From Branchiostoma lanceolatum (Eukaryota; Chordata; Leptocardii; Amphioxiformes; Branchiostomatidae): DNA of 64,000 bases. The first letter of the stretch is position 1; every line of letters starts with the position of its first letter. The notes under the pieces are model-generated. The model worked only from the letters and a program-made list of their open reading frames with translations, did not search any database and was not told the origin of the DNA. Positions 33,007 through 44,242 of this stretch are shown here, in pieces. The position numbers were made by a program, and so were the translations under genes. The stretch is from positions 24,003,925 to 24,067,924 of the forward strand of contig NC_089725.1 in assembly GCF_035083965.1 (NCBI RefSeq). Reading direction: 5' to 3'.

Positions 33007-33540
33007 GTGTCAAGGACAATGACTTGGTGATCTGGATTACAAGTTTTAGATTAGATGTAACGTTAAGTTTCTCAACGATTCTGGTCAAAATACATAATGG
33101 TAGATCTTCTAAGGAGAATAACTCAACAAAAGGTACAACAGATTTTCATGTTATTTGGTACGCAGGTAGGTTGGACATAGACGTACACACTGAAGTGCAA
33201 ATTATGCAAATTGGGACTGAATTTGCAGAAGTAATGAAGAAAATCTATACCTCCATTCTAGGCATGTTAGTAGCAAAACTGGGTCACACCCGTCACGTTA
33301 GTAGCAAACCTGGGTCACTTCTCCAGGGGCACGACAGGTGGTGGTCATACCATTGAGGGTTATAGAATGGCATTGGTAGGGAACTGGTTTCCAAGAAAAC
33401 CACATATGAGAACCAAACAAGCACCCACTGGCACAAAAAAAAGCACAACTTGCAACGGCAAGAACAATTCACTATGGCAAAAAAGACACCATTTGATAAA
33501 AACTAAATTTCATGAAGATTTCGCGTCGTAAGACTCTTAT
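33007..33540. other. Flank of first foldback unit and unique DNA
   Basis: 33007-33110 is duplicated, with changes, at 36109-36265 (GGTCAAAATACATAATGGTA in both). The remainder has no recognisable feature. Confidence 0.7.
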
Positions 33541-33806
33541 TAACGCATTGGGAAATGAAGCTACACCAAGGATGTGTCATAATTCTATGACATCGGGAGA
33601 AACTGAACTATCAGAAGGGTGTGTCATTTCAAAGACATAGGGGGAAACTCAACTATACCAAGGGTGTGTTATTCCAATAATATAGGGGGAAACTGAGCTA
33701 TCAGAAGGGTGCTTTGTCATTCCAATTGCATACGGAGAAATCATGAAGTGGTCATTCTAATGACATACGTGGAAAATCAACAATACCAAGGGTGTGTCAT
33801 TCCATC
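33541..33806 (+). repeat. Minisatellite array, forward (array 4, left of LINE insertion)
   Basis: Forward copies of the ~45-bp unit, cut at 33806 by a LINE insertion whose target duplication is GTCATTCCATC (33796-33806). Confidence 0.88.
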
Positions 33807-34418
33807 TCAAGACAAGCGATGGTACTGCCTTGGAGGAGGTCAAGGACTTTAAGTACCTGGGATCTAGGATGGAAAGCACAGAAAAGGACATAGCAGCAAG
33901 AAAAGCAGCAGCCTGGCAGGCTTGTAACAAGCTGAAGAAGGTTTGGAGATCAAACCTCTCTCGCAAGCTGAAAGTGAGGCTTTTCCTCTCGACGGTTGAA
34001 GCAGTCCTCTTGTATGGATGTGAAGCGTGGACAATCACTTCCAAGCTAGAAAAGCAGCTGGATGGATGCTACACAAGGCTCATGAGATCAGCACTAAACA
34101 TCCACTGGTCACAACACATTACCAACAAGGACCTGTATGCTGGACTACCAAAACTGTCTGACAAGATCAGGACAAGGAGGTTAAAGTTCGCTGGACACTG
34201 CCTCAGAAGCAAAGAAGAAGTGGCTGACCTGGTTCTCTGGACTCCCAGGCATGGGAAAAGGAGGCCTGGAAGACCCGCAGCAACATACATTGACACCCTG
34301 AAGAAAGACACTGGCCTTGAAGTTGATAGTCTGCTCCAAGCGATGAGGGATAGAACCACATGGACTGCCATCACGACTCGAGACCGTCCAGTCTCGACAT
34401 AAGCAAGCAAGTAAGCAA
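33807..34418 (+). mobile_element. 5'-truncated non-LTR retrotransposon (RT C-terminal part)
   Basis: An open frame to 34402 encodes the C-terminal part of a LINE reverse transcriptase: VKDFKYLGSRM, KLKKVWRSNLSRKLKVRLF, VEAVLLYGCEAWT, LDGCYTRLMR, RLKFAGHCLRS and GRPAATYID. The 3' end is a short AAGC-type tail (about 34400-34418). An 11-bp duplication GTCATTCCATC flanks it exactly (33796-33806 and 34419-34429), showing a single truncated insertion into the minisatellite. The conserved frame suggests a fairly recent event. Clade not assigned. Confidence 0.9.
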
Positions 34419-34575
34419 GTCATTCCATCGACATAGGGAGAAACTCAGCTATACCAAGGGTGTGTCATTCCAATGACATAGGGGAAAACTCAGCTATATC
34501 AAGGGTTTGTCATTCCTCAGGTCGTGTCAGTCCAATACTAATGACAGGTGAAGACCAAGCTTTCATGAGAGTATG
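34419..34575 (+). repeat. Minisatellite array, forward (array 4, right of LINE insertion)
   Basis: Continuation of the array interrupted at 33806, resuming in register after the duplicated target sequence. Confidence 0.85.
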
Positions 34576-34744
34576 TCATTCTCTGTGTCGTGACACAAAC
34601 GAGATTTGTATTATGTTTCTGCCTTTGAGCGGCGTCGCAAAATGACGACAGGTGAAGTCCCTATATACTTAAGCAGCGCAACGGTACCTGTAGTAATACT
34701 AGCCGTTTAATCTCTTAGATTGCAGCATAGACTCCTGATACACC
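34576..34744. other. Spacer of the second foldback unit
   Basis: Contains GCGGCGTCGCAAAATGACGA at 34629, CAGCGCAACGGTA and GTTTAATCTCTTAGAT-GCAGCATAG, all shared with the longer spacer of the first unit at 32.0-32.55 kb, so the two units are copies. Confidence 0.7.
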
Positions 34745-35965
34745 CTTGGAAGAACACACCCTTGTTATAGCTGGATTTCCGCCTATGTCATTGGAACGAC
34801 ACACACTTTTGCTTGTTATAGCCGAGTTTCCACATATGTCTTTGGAAAGTTCACCCTTGGCACAGCTGAGTTTCCCCCTATGTCATTGGAATGACACACC
34901 CCTGGCAAAGCTTAGTTCTTGCCTATGTCATTGGAATGACGCACCCTTGGCACAGCTGAGTTTCCCCCTATGTCATGAGAATGACAGACCCTTGGTTAGC
35001 TGGATTTCCCCCTATGTCATGAGAATGACACACCCTTGGTATAGCTAAGTTTCCCCCTAAGTCATTGGAATGACACACCCTTGGCAAAGCTGAGTTCTTC
35101 CCTATGTCATTGGAATGTCATTCCCTTGTTATAGCTGATTTTCCCCCTATGTCATTGGAAAGCACACCCTTGGCACAGCTGATTTTCCCCCTAAGTCATT
35201 GGAATGACACACCCTTGGCAAAGCTGAGTTCTTCCCTATGTCATTGGAATGACATTCCCTTGTTATAGCTGAGTTTTCACCTATGTCATTGGAAAGCACA
35301 CCCTTGGCACAGCTGATTTCCCCCCTATGTCATTGCAATGACACACCCTTGGTTAGCTGGATTTCCCCCTATGTCATTGGAATGACACATCCTTGGTTAG
35401 CTGGATTTCCCCCTATGCCATGAGAATGACACACCCTTGGTATAGCTGAGTTTCCCCTTGTCATCGGAATAACACATCCTTAGTATAGCTGGATTACCCC
35501 CGATATCATCGGAATGTCACATCATCGGAGTCTTTGCCTTATCATTGGAATGACGCACCCATGACACAGCTGAGATTTCCCCATATGTCATTGGAATGAA
35601 AGAACCTTGGTATAACTGGATATGCCCCTAAGTCATTGGAATGACACACCCTTGGTATAGCCGGACTTCCCCTATGTCATTGGAATGACACGCCCTTGGT
35701 ATAGCTGAGTTTTTGCCTATGTCATTGGAATGACGCACCCGTGGTATACTAGTATCTGATTTTTTTGCCTACATTATTGGAATGACACACCTATGGCACA
35801 GCCTAGTTTCCCAATATGTCATTGGAATGACACTCCCTTAGTATAGCTTAGTTTCTTCCGATGTCATTGGAATGAGACACAATTGGTATAGCTGAGTTTC
35901 TCTTGTGTCATTAAAATGACACACCCTTAGGTCATCATAGAAGGCACAGTACACGATTCATTTTC
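34745..35965 (-). repeat. Minisatellite array, reverse (array 5, longest)
   Basis: About 1.2 kb of ~45-bp units in reverse orientation, the best preserved array in the window. Apparent open frames across it are translations of the satellite. Confidence 0.92.
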
Positions 35966-36331
35966 TACTTTATCAAGGCTACACATGGTTGTTACCGTCC
36001 CAGAGTGACACACACTTACGATTAGGGCACACTCATATTACTGGAAGGACAGAATTACACGCCCTTGGGATACCTCAATTGCTACCTATGTCTATGATGA
36101 TCCATCAAGTGTCAAGGACAATGATTTGGTGATCTGGATTATAAGTTTTGAATAACATGTAACGCTATTAGAGGGAGAATACAAAAGAATGGGGGTCAAA
36201 AACTCACTCAAAGTCCTTTATCTCAAGGATTCTGGTCAAAATACATAATGGTAAATCTTTTATATGTTTATATATGCTTCTAGTGAGTTCTACGCTTCAT
36301 ATTTATTTCGGCCAAACTTTCCTTATAGTGT
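35966..36331. other. Right flank of the second foldback unit
   Basis: Degenerate satellite remnants give way at 36109 to the segment shared with 33007-33110 (GTGTCAAGGACAATGA-TTGG, CTGGTCAAAATACATAATGG). Confidence 0.75.
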
Positions 36332-36712
36332 TAGTTAACATTAGTTTCGCGATTAGAATGACTCGATTTGAAGTAGGTTTCATTTTGGTAATGAGTTAAC
36401 CTTTGTTGACATATACAAAATTCACATACGGATCTCCAAACTGAAGGTACAATATCGGCGATCACTCGGCTGAATGTGCTTGGTGTTCTGTTTGTTTGGC
36501 TTTGGGTGCTTCCTTTGACCCGGAAGTAGACTGGATCATGATATACATCGGTCGTCTGGAAACCCCCATGCAGACCGTAAAACCTCGCCAAAATGAGTAC
36601 TTAGAAGGTCAACTTTGAAGGAACAAATTTCGTGTTCAAATACTTTTTGAATTCTCAACTGACCTACACGAGGTTGTCAGACGTGTTGAGATCACAGGGA
36701 CACATAAACCAG

Positions 36713-36787
36713 CCTGATTCAACGTATCGTGACTGTACTACGACTGATTGTATGGAGGGTTCGAAGGACTCATTTCGGCGCGTAACA
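36713..36787 (+). repeat. Inverted copy of the BIRC6 start region
   Basis: 73 of 75 bases equal the minus strand of 26902-26976, including the BIRC6 ATG and twelve codons (MEGSKDSFRRVT). The copy then runs into unrelated DNA. It could be a fragment duplicated from BIRC6 exon 1, or both could derive from one dispersed repeat. Confidence 0.9.
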
Positions 36788-36798
36788 ACCACTCGGTG

Positions 36799-36836
36799 GC
36801 CGCCATCTTGGTCTCTCACTATTGAAGGTGACGTCA
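36799..36836 (+). promoter_or_regulatory. YY1 and CRE consensus sites next to the BIRC6 start copy
   Basis: GCCGCCATCTT at 36799-36809 is the reverse of the YY1 core AAGATGGCGGC, and TGACGTCA at 36829-36836 is a perfect cAMP-response element. Both are typical of CG-rich promoters. No gene start was recognised beside them. Confidence 0.4.
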
Positions 36837-37053
36837 TGGAACCAACCATGTTGTTCAATAGGGGGCATCGAGCACCATGTTTTGTCGTTTCCAATAAATC
36901 TAACAGGGTAGATCAGCAGATACATGAGTTGGCGAATACATGTTAATGTGTTCAAATCCATACCATCCTGATTATAAAAGCAGGATGGAAATTTCTGCGA
37001 AAGAAGTGTGACAGGAATTGCGTAAGGCAAGGGGGTTGAATGGAGATCTTAAT

Positions 37054-37231
37054 CTCCAAGCAGATGTAGGGTTCGGCTCACTGTTTTACGCGTGTTTTTA
37101 GACTTCCACTATCGAAATGGCTTCCCAGTGGTCTGCTGGAGGGAAGGCGAAAAGAAAAAAAAGTGGACAACAGAAAGACGCATGAAGGACTTAAAAGACA
37201 CACGCGTAACACACACTACATCTATTTGGAG
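37054..37231. mobile_element. Relative of the CTCTCCAAGCAG MITE
   Basis: Begins CTCCAAGCAGATGTAG and ends with the near inverse (CTACATCTATTTGGAG, 14 of 16). The inner parts also pair partly (TTTTACGCGTGT / ACACGCGTAAC). More diverged than the copy at 25055-25214; the flanking duplication is not clear. Confidence 0.6.
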
Positions 37232-39530
37232 CCATGTTTAGATAGATCTAAGCTCCTGGCATGACTTGTCCATGTGACTAAAATCAAATCGTGAAGAGAT
37301 ACTGCAGCGTGTAATGATATGTAGCATTGAAGATCAATAGTTGGAAGATGATCTACCATTAAATCTATTCTAAGCTGAACAACTTTTATTCAAGTTACGG
37401 GAGCCTCTAACCGCATATCAAACTGAGCGAAGTACATTTACAAGTATTAAGTAGGCTCCGGCTCAGTGTGCCCTGGCCCGGCCAAACCATTGTATGGTAT
37501 GGTATGCTATTGCGTCCTCCATCCTCATTGTCTTTCTCATCCTTGGTGGTTTTCATGCGCTCAAGACTTCGAGGAAGCCACGAGTTCGAATGTACGCTCA
37601 CTCCCTCTGGCGACTTTGGGGTGAATAACGATAGCCCTGTGCAATAAAAGTAACGTGTGTTGCGGCAGTACGACTTCCTTTCGATTGCATCAATGGAAGA
37701 ATAAAGACTTCGAGTGCGATCTAGAAAATGTCAGAAGATTACAATTCGCACAGTTACAAGAATTCACTGGATAGCATTGAACAACGACTTGCTCGAGTAA
37801 GTGAGATTTTTTCTTACACTTGATGATATTTGCTCTGACAGAGGCATATCCGTTCTGGGGATTTTCAAACAAATTCAATCAATCCAACTACATACAGGCG
37901 CATTGTATATAAAGTTATTACCATTTTGCCCAAGTTCTTGATACTTATACATGTATGTTATGAAAGAATTTCGCACAGATCGATACCGCAATTGCCTTTC
38001 TCGGAGGTCTCACTTACGCGTTAAACTTTTGCACTTATTCTGTTTATTAAAGGCTGCGATTGAACAAGGTCGCACTTATCTCGGAATCAAACCCTGAAAA
38101 CAATGTCAGTGACACGTTTGATGATGTGATTGATATTCATACACACATCATATGTCAATCGGGTTCCCCCTAATGACCAATCAAAACGCGAGGTTTCTCC
38201 GCCTCCGGCAGGTAAAACAGGATCTGCAAGAAAGCTCACCGGCATTCTCCGGACTGGTACAATTCAGCGGTGAGAAAGGGGGGTGCGCTTGAATACGTAT
38301 GCGTGATTTTGTCTTGCTAGACCTGCCATTTATCTGTTGACATCAGTACTAAGGTGTGTTTTTTTCGTTTCTCCGGATAGTTAAGTATTTGCCATAACTT
38401 ATAAGTGTTTATTGCACGGACTAGCAGGACTCAGCTATGTTCCCTTGTAGGCCCCCTTCAGGTTATGTAACGTTTGGTCATTTCCCAAATTGCGAGGTCG
38501 TCTCTCGTTGTCTGGAGGCAGTGGGGTGGCAACTGTACACGTAGTGCTGAATTTCCCACGGTCAAATTGGGGCTTGCGTCTGTAGACTCGTCGGGAAAGT
38601 GAGGACCAACATAGTCTTTAGGTGTTGCGTACAGCCAACAATACAGGTACAGGTAAGATATTTCCTTGATTCGGTTCAGCCGTTCAGCAGTCAAACTCGT
38701 CAAAGTGTCATATTCCACGCACGTCCGTGCAAACATTTGAAATGATTTGTATCCAAGAACTACTTATATTTTTTAATATGACGCAATCACGTGACCACGT
38801 ATAACGTCCACACTGGGCTTGCACTTACAGCGACAAACCTACATATAAACCAGGCCGATGTCTGTGACACAGAGAGGAAATTTCGGCTATTCCTAGCCTT
38901 TAGCAGCCATTATGTCGGAGTATGTAGTGTAAACAGAGAGGCAACACTCTGGGGCATTATATTCACGTCCTCCCACCTGTTGAAAGTGTACACACAGCAA
39001 GTGTGAACCAACACACGAAGGACCATGGCTTATGCTGAAGTACTCCGTAAACCCCCTGTAATCTCAGTTCCACGTACGCCTAGATTTACCGTGTTCTTCG
39101 TCACATTATCATACTACAGGTGTGTTTATACAGATTAATCAACCGAGAAAAAGTATACGCATTGGCACGCCAACGTTATATAACAGCTTATAGGATGATT
39201 TGGCAGCGAAGACACCAGTACTGATTTAGTTAATCACCCTGGACATTTTCTAAGTTTTGTTTCCTTGCTGTGGTATAACATTCGTGCGTTCTGATTCCAG
39301 ACGATCCACCCTTCCTGGAAATGTAGTCAACCCTGACACTTAACCATGAGACAAGGCAACGGAAAAGTGAGGCAAAGCAAACGTTGAAATCGACATAACA
39401 TACATAAAAACATACTTGACATTCTAGACTTGCATCTGCAGCGGCTTGCCGCTGTTGCCGTGACATTTAAATATGCTTCAGAGGATAGAAACCACTGAAA
39501 CCAATCACATCAGACGTCCTTAGCCTACAC
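37232..39530. other. Intergenic DNA upstream of the K+ channel gene
   Basis: No gene recognised. Short open frames occur on both strands without conserved motifs. Contains the probable distal promoter region of the channel gene. Confidence 0.55.
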
Positions 39531-39531
39531 G

Positions 39532-39539
39532 TGACGTCA
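39532..39539 (+). promoter_or_regulatory. CRE site upstream of the K+ channel start
   Basis: Perfect palindrome TGACGTCA, 97 bp before the start codon, within the likely promoter or 5' leader. Could confer cAMP/CREB control (inference from motif only). Confidence 0.35.
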
Positions 39540-39635
39540 GGCACAAGTCACTTTCACCTGGGCCCTCTCACGCCATTGAAGTTCGTTGCGTTTGAAGTGC
39601 TGCCAATAAATAAACCAGGCTGCCCTGTCGCCATA

Positions 39636-42600
39636 ATGGAGATCACAGAGAAGGAAACATGTCTCATCAACAGGCGAACGGCCAGGTTGTTGGTTATCAT
39701 CCTTATCTACATCATGTACTTGGTCGTCGGCGCTATCATCTTCTGTGCTATCGAAGGGCCACAGGAGAGGGAAACTGGACAAAGAGTCCGGGATTTCAGG
39801 TGAGTGTCATAATGTTGTTTCAGAAACAGAGAAAGTCCTGCTTTCTTTCTTTCTTTCTTTCTTTCCACGATATACGTCAAGTGTGAACGTTCTCCTTAGA
39901 CCTCTACCTTGGTGAAAACGCCATTGTGCGTCTAACGAGAACAACCACATTGATCTCATTATGTACAACATCGATAAAACTCATAGTACAATGCTAAACT
40001 TTCTTCCGATACTAAGGTATACGCGGATCAAATTTCTATCCGTGTATACCTACACAGATGAACTTCCATGATACATAAATTAAACTCATGGCCAACATTA
40101 ATGTCACCTTTCAGGGACCCTTGTAATGTTTAATGTGTAATGATTGCCCGTTTCCTGCCCTTTATAGAGCGGGGTTTCTGGAGAAGAACCCTTGTGTGAC
40201 AAACGATGAGCTGGAGGAACTGATCATGGAGGTGGTCCATGCCACCCACCGGGGCGTGGCCGTGCAGAGGAACGTCACCGGCCCGCCTGCCTGGTCCTTC
40301 GCACCCGCCCTCTTCTTTGCAGGGACAACCATCACCACGATAGGTGAGGGGATACTGAAGTTTGCGACCATTGTGTGATAGGTGTCGCTTGAACTGTTTA
40401 CAGTGAAGGGAGAATGTCCTAATAAAGCCCTTTGAATTGTTTCTTTCAGTAGAGTAAAAGACTTTTAGAAATTAACACAAAAATGATTGCAGACGCTTTC
40501 GGTTGTTGTAGTTACTTCGCGCGAATGTTGCCGATGAAATTTTTGGTAAAGGAAGGAATGCGAAGATGCGGTTTCAGGCGCGTAGATGGTGCATCTGTAC
40601 ATAAATACAAAAGTGTGGTAAGAACGTTTGCAATTTCGTTTATAGAAATTTCGTGTCCGGTACAGAATGTTTAACAGCTTGCTCTGTGCACACGTATTTG
40701 CTCATCTGCTACTCCACAAACCGTGTCCGGGTCTGCGGTCGATTTTCACTTCTTTACATCGCCGACTTTCTCACTGAAGTTCTGTCATGTTATAAATAAA
40801 AGAAAAATACAGCGTGTCAGTCCGGTTACAGCCCAAAATATCCAACATGTTTTGATAACAAATCAAGAAGTCGTGCTGGCAATGTATAGGATTTATATTC
40901 AATCTCACCGGTATCATAATGTCAACTGAAGATATGCGTTTTCTTGTCAAGAAAAATTCAAGTGACATCAGACAATAGGACTTAAGTTCTTTTGATACAT
41001 GCATTTCTATCTTTGGAAAATCTTTTACAAGTCTTAAAATGCACGTGTTAGTAAGTGATGATGATCATGACGTTTCCTGCAGGTTACGGCCACGTGAGGC
41101 CGCTGTCCGACGGCGGGAAGGTGTTCTGCCTGGTGTACTGTACTGTCGGCATCCCGCTCACACTGCTGCTCTTCGGCATGCTGGTCTCCAGGATGAACAC
41201 CGTGTCGTACAGGGGACTCGCCATACTACACCACAGGTCAGGAGCTCCCGCAGAAATAAAACTACAGTAGATTTTTTGGCAAATTGCCAGTGGAATAGCC
41301 TGCGTGTTCCGAGACATCAATGAACAGCGTGGAGTTTCCGCATTGAAACTTTAAGTACTACTAGTATAAGAAAGAAGAAAGATACCAGTGGCAAGCTAAC
41401 TAGTGATCCACATTCGTACACATGCATGATTCAATAGGTGTAAAACAGCAGCATACTCAAGTTGTCTTTCCTTCATTTCGTTAACGTTCTTATTTCGTTC
41501 CTGTATTCTGAATTGTAGTACTGACTAGTCACATATGAATACACACAGCAATGGACATCGGTGATATTGTCTATTTGCCCTGGTAATTTACGTTTTATAT
41601 GGCGCTAGGAGGACAGTGTGATATGCAGTGACAAGCAGAAGAGAAATCCATCAAAGAAGACATTCCCATATTTAACACTTTCCAGGTTTGGGGAAAAGGC
41701 CGACCCCGGAACTATGAGGCTCGTACACTTTGCTATCGTGGCGTCGGTGTGTATAACGATGGTCATATTCCTGCCGGCGATGATTTTCTCCTTAGTAGAG
41801 GTCGACTGGCACTATTTTGACGCTCTGTACTACTGTATCATCTCCCTCACTACCGTGGGGCTCGGCGACTATGTACCGGGGGAGCACATCATGCAGAATC
41901 AACGGGACCTGTACAAGATCTGCAGCACTAGTGAGTGAACTCGTGTCGGCGTCCTATGATCTTAAAGCGCTAAATTCAAAACATTGACTCGATGTTTAAC
42001 GTTATTTCTGATTCAAAAGATAACTGATAGTGATGAAGAGCGGATACGATGTTGTTTATATATAGTCGAGTCTAGAAATGCGACTAATTGGAAGTAAAGG
42101 TCTTTTTTGCTTGGCTTGCTCACCATGCCACAGTATACTCTTTGATTTAGCACGACTTTTCAAGGCTACTGTCGCTGTGGTATTCAAAGAGCAACGTTAC
42201 TGTTGCATCTTCTCTTATTCCCTAATTCTTTAGGTCAATGTAAACTAATATTCTTTCGTTTTCCTTTCGCCACCCCATCCAGTTTACCTAGTGTTCGGCC
42301 TGGCCGTAATGCTGTTGGTCCTGGACAACGCCTCCCGCTTCCCAGAGTTCCGCGCCTACATGTCGTCCCTCTCATGTTTTGACGACCAAACAATACCGAA
42401 AGGTAAAGACGTCTACTTATCGATGTTGATTCCTAGCATTATCTAGATTAATGCATTTATCAATGTACCCTTTTACCGTCATATGTTTTCAGCGCCATCC
42501 AATATGGGTGCCCGTGTGCGATCAACTGTTGCATTTATATCACAGTACCTTTCCCTTATCACAATAAGGGCACCATGCTATTTCAAATGTCAAACATTGC

Positions 42601-42912
42601 TGGTAGATACAGGTATCACAAATAACCTTCATTCATGGGCAAGTTTACCACTGTTTACCAAATTAAATTATCATTATTATTATTATTTTTCATTCATGGG
42701 CAAGTTTACCACTGTTTACCAAATTAAATTATCATTATTATTATTTTATATGACATAAACCAATATATTTTTTCCCCATTCCAGTCAATGGTTCGTCCCC
42801 AGAACTGTTGAATCAGGAGGAACCGCTGGACTGTGAGCCTCTGGAGGAGGATATCCAGTTGAAGAACAGTGTGCAGAGGGATTACAAGTCTCTGGCAGTA
42901 GCAGGACATTGA
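39636..42912 (+). CDS. Two-pore-domain K+ channel, TWIK-like (KCNK1/6 type)
   Basis: Background K+ channel subunit of the plasma membrane; two subunits make one pore. Six exons: 39636-39799, 40168-40343, 41083-41236, 41686-41930, 42283-42402, 42785-42912; 987 nt, 328 residues, all phases consistent. Visible: TM1 (about residues 17-40), an extracellular cap with Cys64 in the position of the TWIK1 inter-subunit cysteine, an N-glycosylation site NVT (90-92), pore helix and filter 1 TIGYG (112-116), TM2 with [11 protein letters not shown]3, filter 2 TVGLG (221-225) in [14 protein letters not shown], a TWIK hallmark, TM4 and a short acidic tail. The exon 2/3 junction inside the filter Gly codon is the classical K2P intron site. 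Filter 1 has Ile where TWIK1 has the unusual Thr118. Start chosen at the first ATG before TM1. Orthology to KCNK1 versus KCNK6/7 cannot be settled. Confidence 0.93.
39841..39865 (+). repeat. (CTTT)n microsatellite in K+ channel intron 1
   Basis: About 25 bp of uninterrupted CTTT repeat. Confidence 0.9.
39866..42282 (+). other. K+ channel introns 1-4
   Basis: Introns 39800-40167, 40344-41082, 41237-41685 and 41931-42282 hold nothing recognisable apart from the microsatellite in intron 1. Confidence 0.55.
42630..42748 (+). repeat. 61-bp tandem duplication in K+ channel intron 5
   Basis: CATTCATGGGCAAGTTTACC starts at 42630 and again at 42691; the two copies are almost identical and end in an ATT-rich tract, so the duplication is recent. 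Confidence 0.93.
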
Positions 42913-44242
42913 ATTTATAATTGCAAAATTCCAGGCATTTGTTAGAAATCTATTTCTAAATGTTTTCTTTCACATCAATTACGTTCTTTGCTGTACTTCT
43001 GTCATGAAGTGAAACTTGCACGAATTACATGTACATGTATCTCTGCCGATTTGTTTCTAGAAAGGTAACGTATTTTACTTGAGGACATCTACGTATCCAC
43101 TATACCAATATTGAAATTTCCAAGAAAACAATATAGGACGTCTGTTAACTGAATTTTATTGGTGCATCCTTATTTCTGTTAACCATAACATTCCTTGATG
43201 GAAAAGTCATGAACATTCCTTTGTGTGTATAATTAGCACATACATTTTTGTAGAAAACAGCTTTACTTTACAAGTGATGTTTAAAGTAGTACTTTATGTC
43301 AATTATCAATGCTGAGGAATACCAAATGACTTAATATATGAGTGGCGTGATAAAATTCAAAAGTGTACATCTTGTACAAGTTGAACCTATACACAAGTGA
43401 AAATTTCCATAGGAAATATTAAAGCCTTAAATGCAAATGAGTTTTGTATCAGTCAATATCAACCAGGTTCACCTTCAATCTCGCTGTAATACCAAGTCTA
43501 TGGCATGGTGCTGTCTATAGTGTGTTTATGGTTCTGTCTGATCTTCATTCCAACCCATTATATCCAAATGTAATCTACATCTTGGGAACATTTTGAAAGT
43601 ATCCAGCAAACTTAAGGTGTAAGAGAAGAGAGTGGGCCTGCTTTACTAGCGACTGGCACTGGAGGTGAGTGCTTGTCTGACATAGCAGCAAAGGAATGCA
43701 CAAGTCTGAAACAAAGCAATATAAACAACACTGTCCCACTTACATCCCACTTTACTTCCTTCACAGATGTCATATACATCACATGTGAATAACATAGATT
43801 CCAAACCAAATATACATTCAACATTTACTTACACCTCACTTCAAAGTGCATCAAAATAAGCACCCAATTTCATGTGCAACAGCATGATATACAATTTGCC
43901 AATCCAATTTTGGATGTCAGAGTTGAATAAAACACACCAAATGAACATATTTCACTGACAAAGTAGATTGTTCACAGGCTATTAGAGAAGCATGAGAGGA
44001 CATTATCACCAACAGATTCAAGCAAATTACAACTTAACTTAATTTACATAAATCAACCTATACATTGCATTATTAGTTGGAAAGTTTTCAAGAGAATAAA
44101 GTGTGTTATACATTGTAGATAAAATCAAATGTTATACACAATTATACAAATTATCTGATAGCAGATTCTATTTTGTTTTGTTTAGTAGTTGCAAAATTCA
44201 ATGTGAGCACGATTATTCTGTTTGCTTAATTTCTTCCACATT
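42913..44242. other. Convergent 3' intergenic region, K+ channel and TBCB
   Basis: 3' untranslated and intergenic DNA between two convergent genes. AATAAA occurs on the plus strand at about 43926 and 44094. No other gene seen. Confidence 0.6.

Noticed and set aside
34746..35048. 100-codon open frame on the plus strand
   Set aside because: It is a translation of the minisatellite; the peptide simply repeats with the unit.
34745..35965. CRISPR-like regularly spaced repeats
   Set aside because: The unit is a plain ~45-bp tandem satellite without unique spacers, in an animal genome, and it exists in both orientations.
39230..39466. 78-codon minus-strand frame upstream of the K+ channel
   Set aside because: No domain or conserved motif, and no splice or promoter context; treated as chance.
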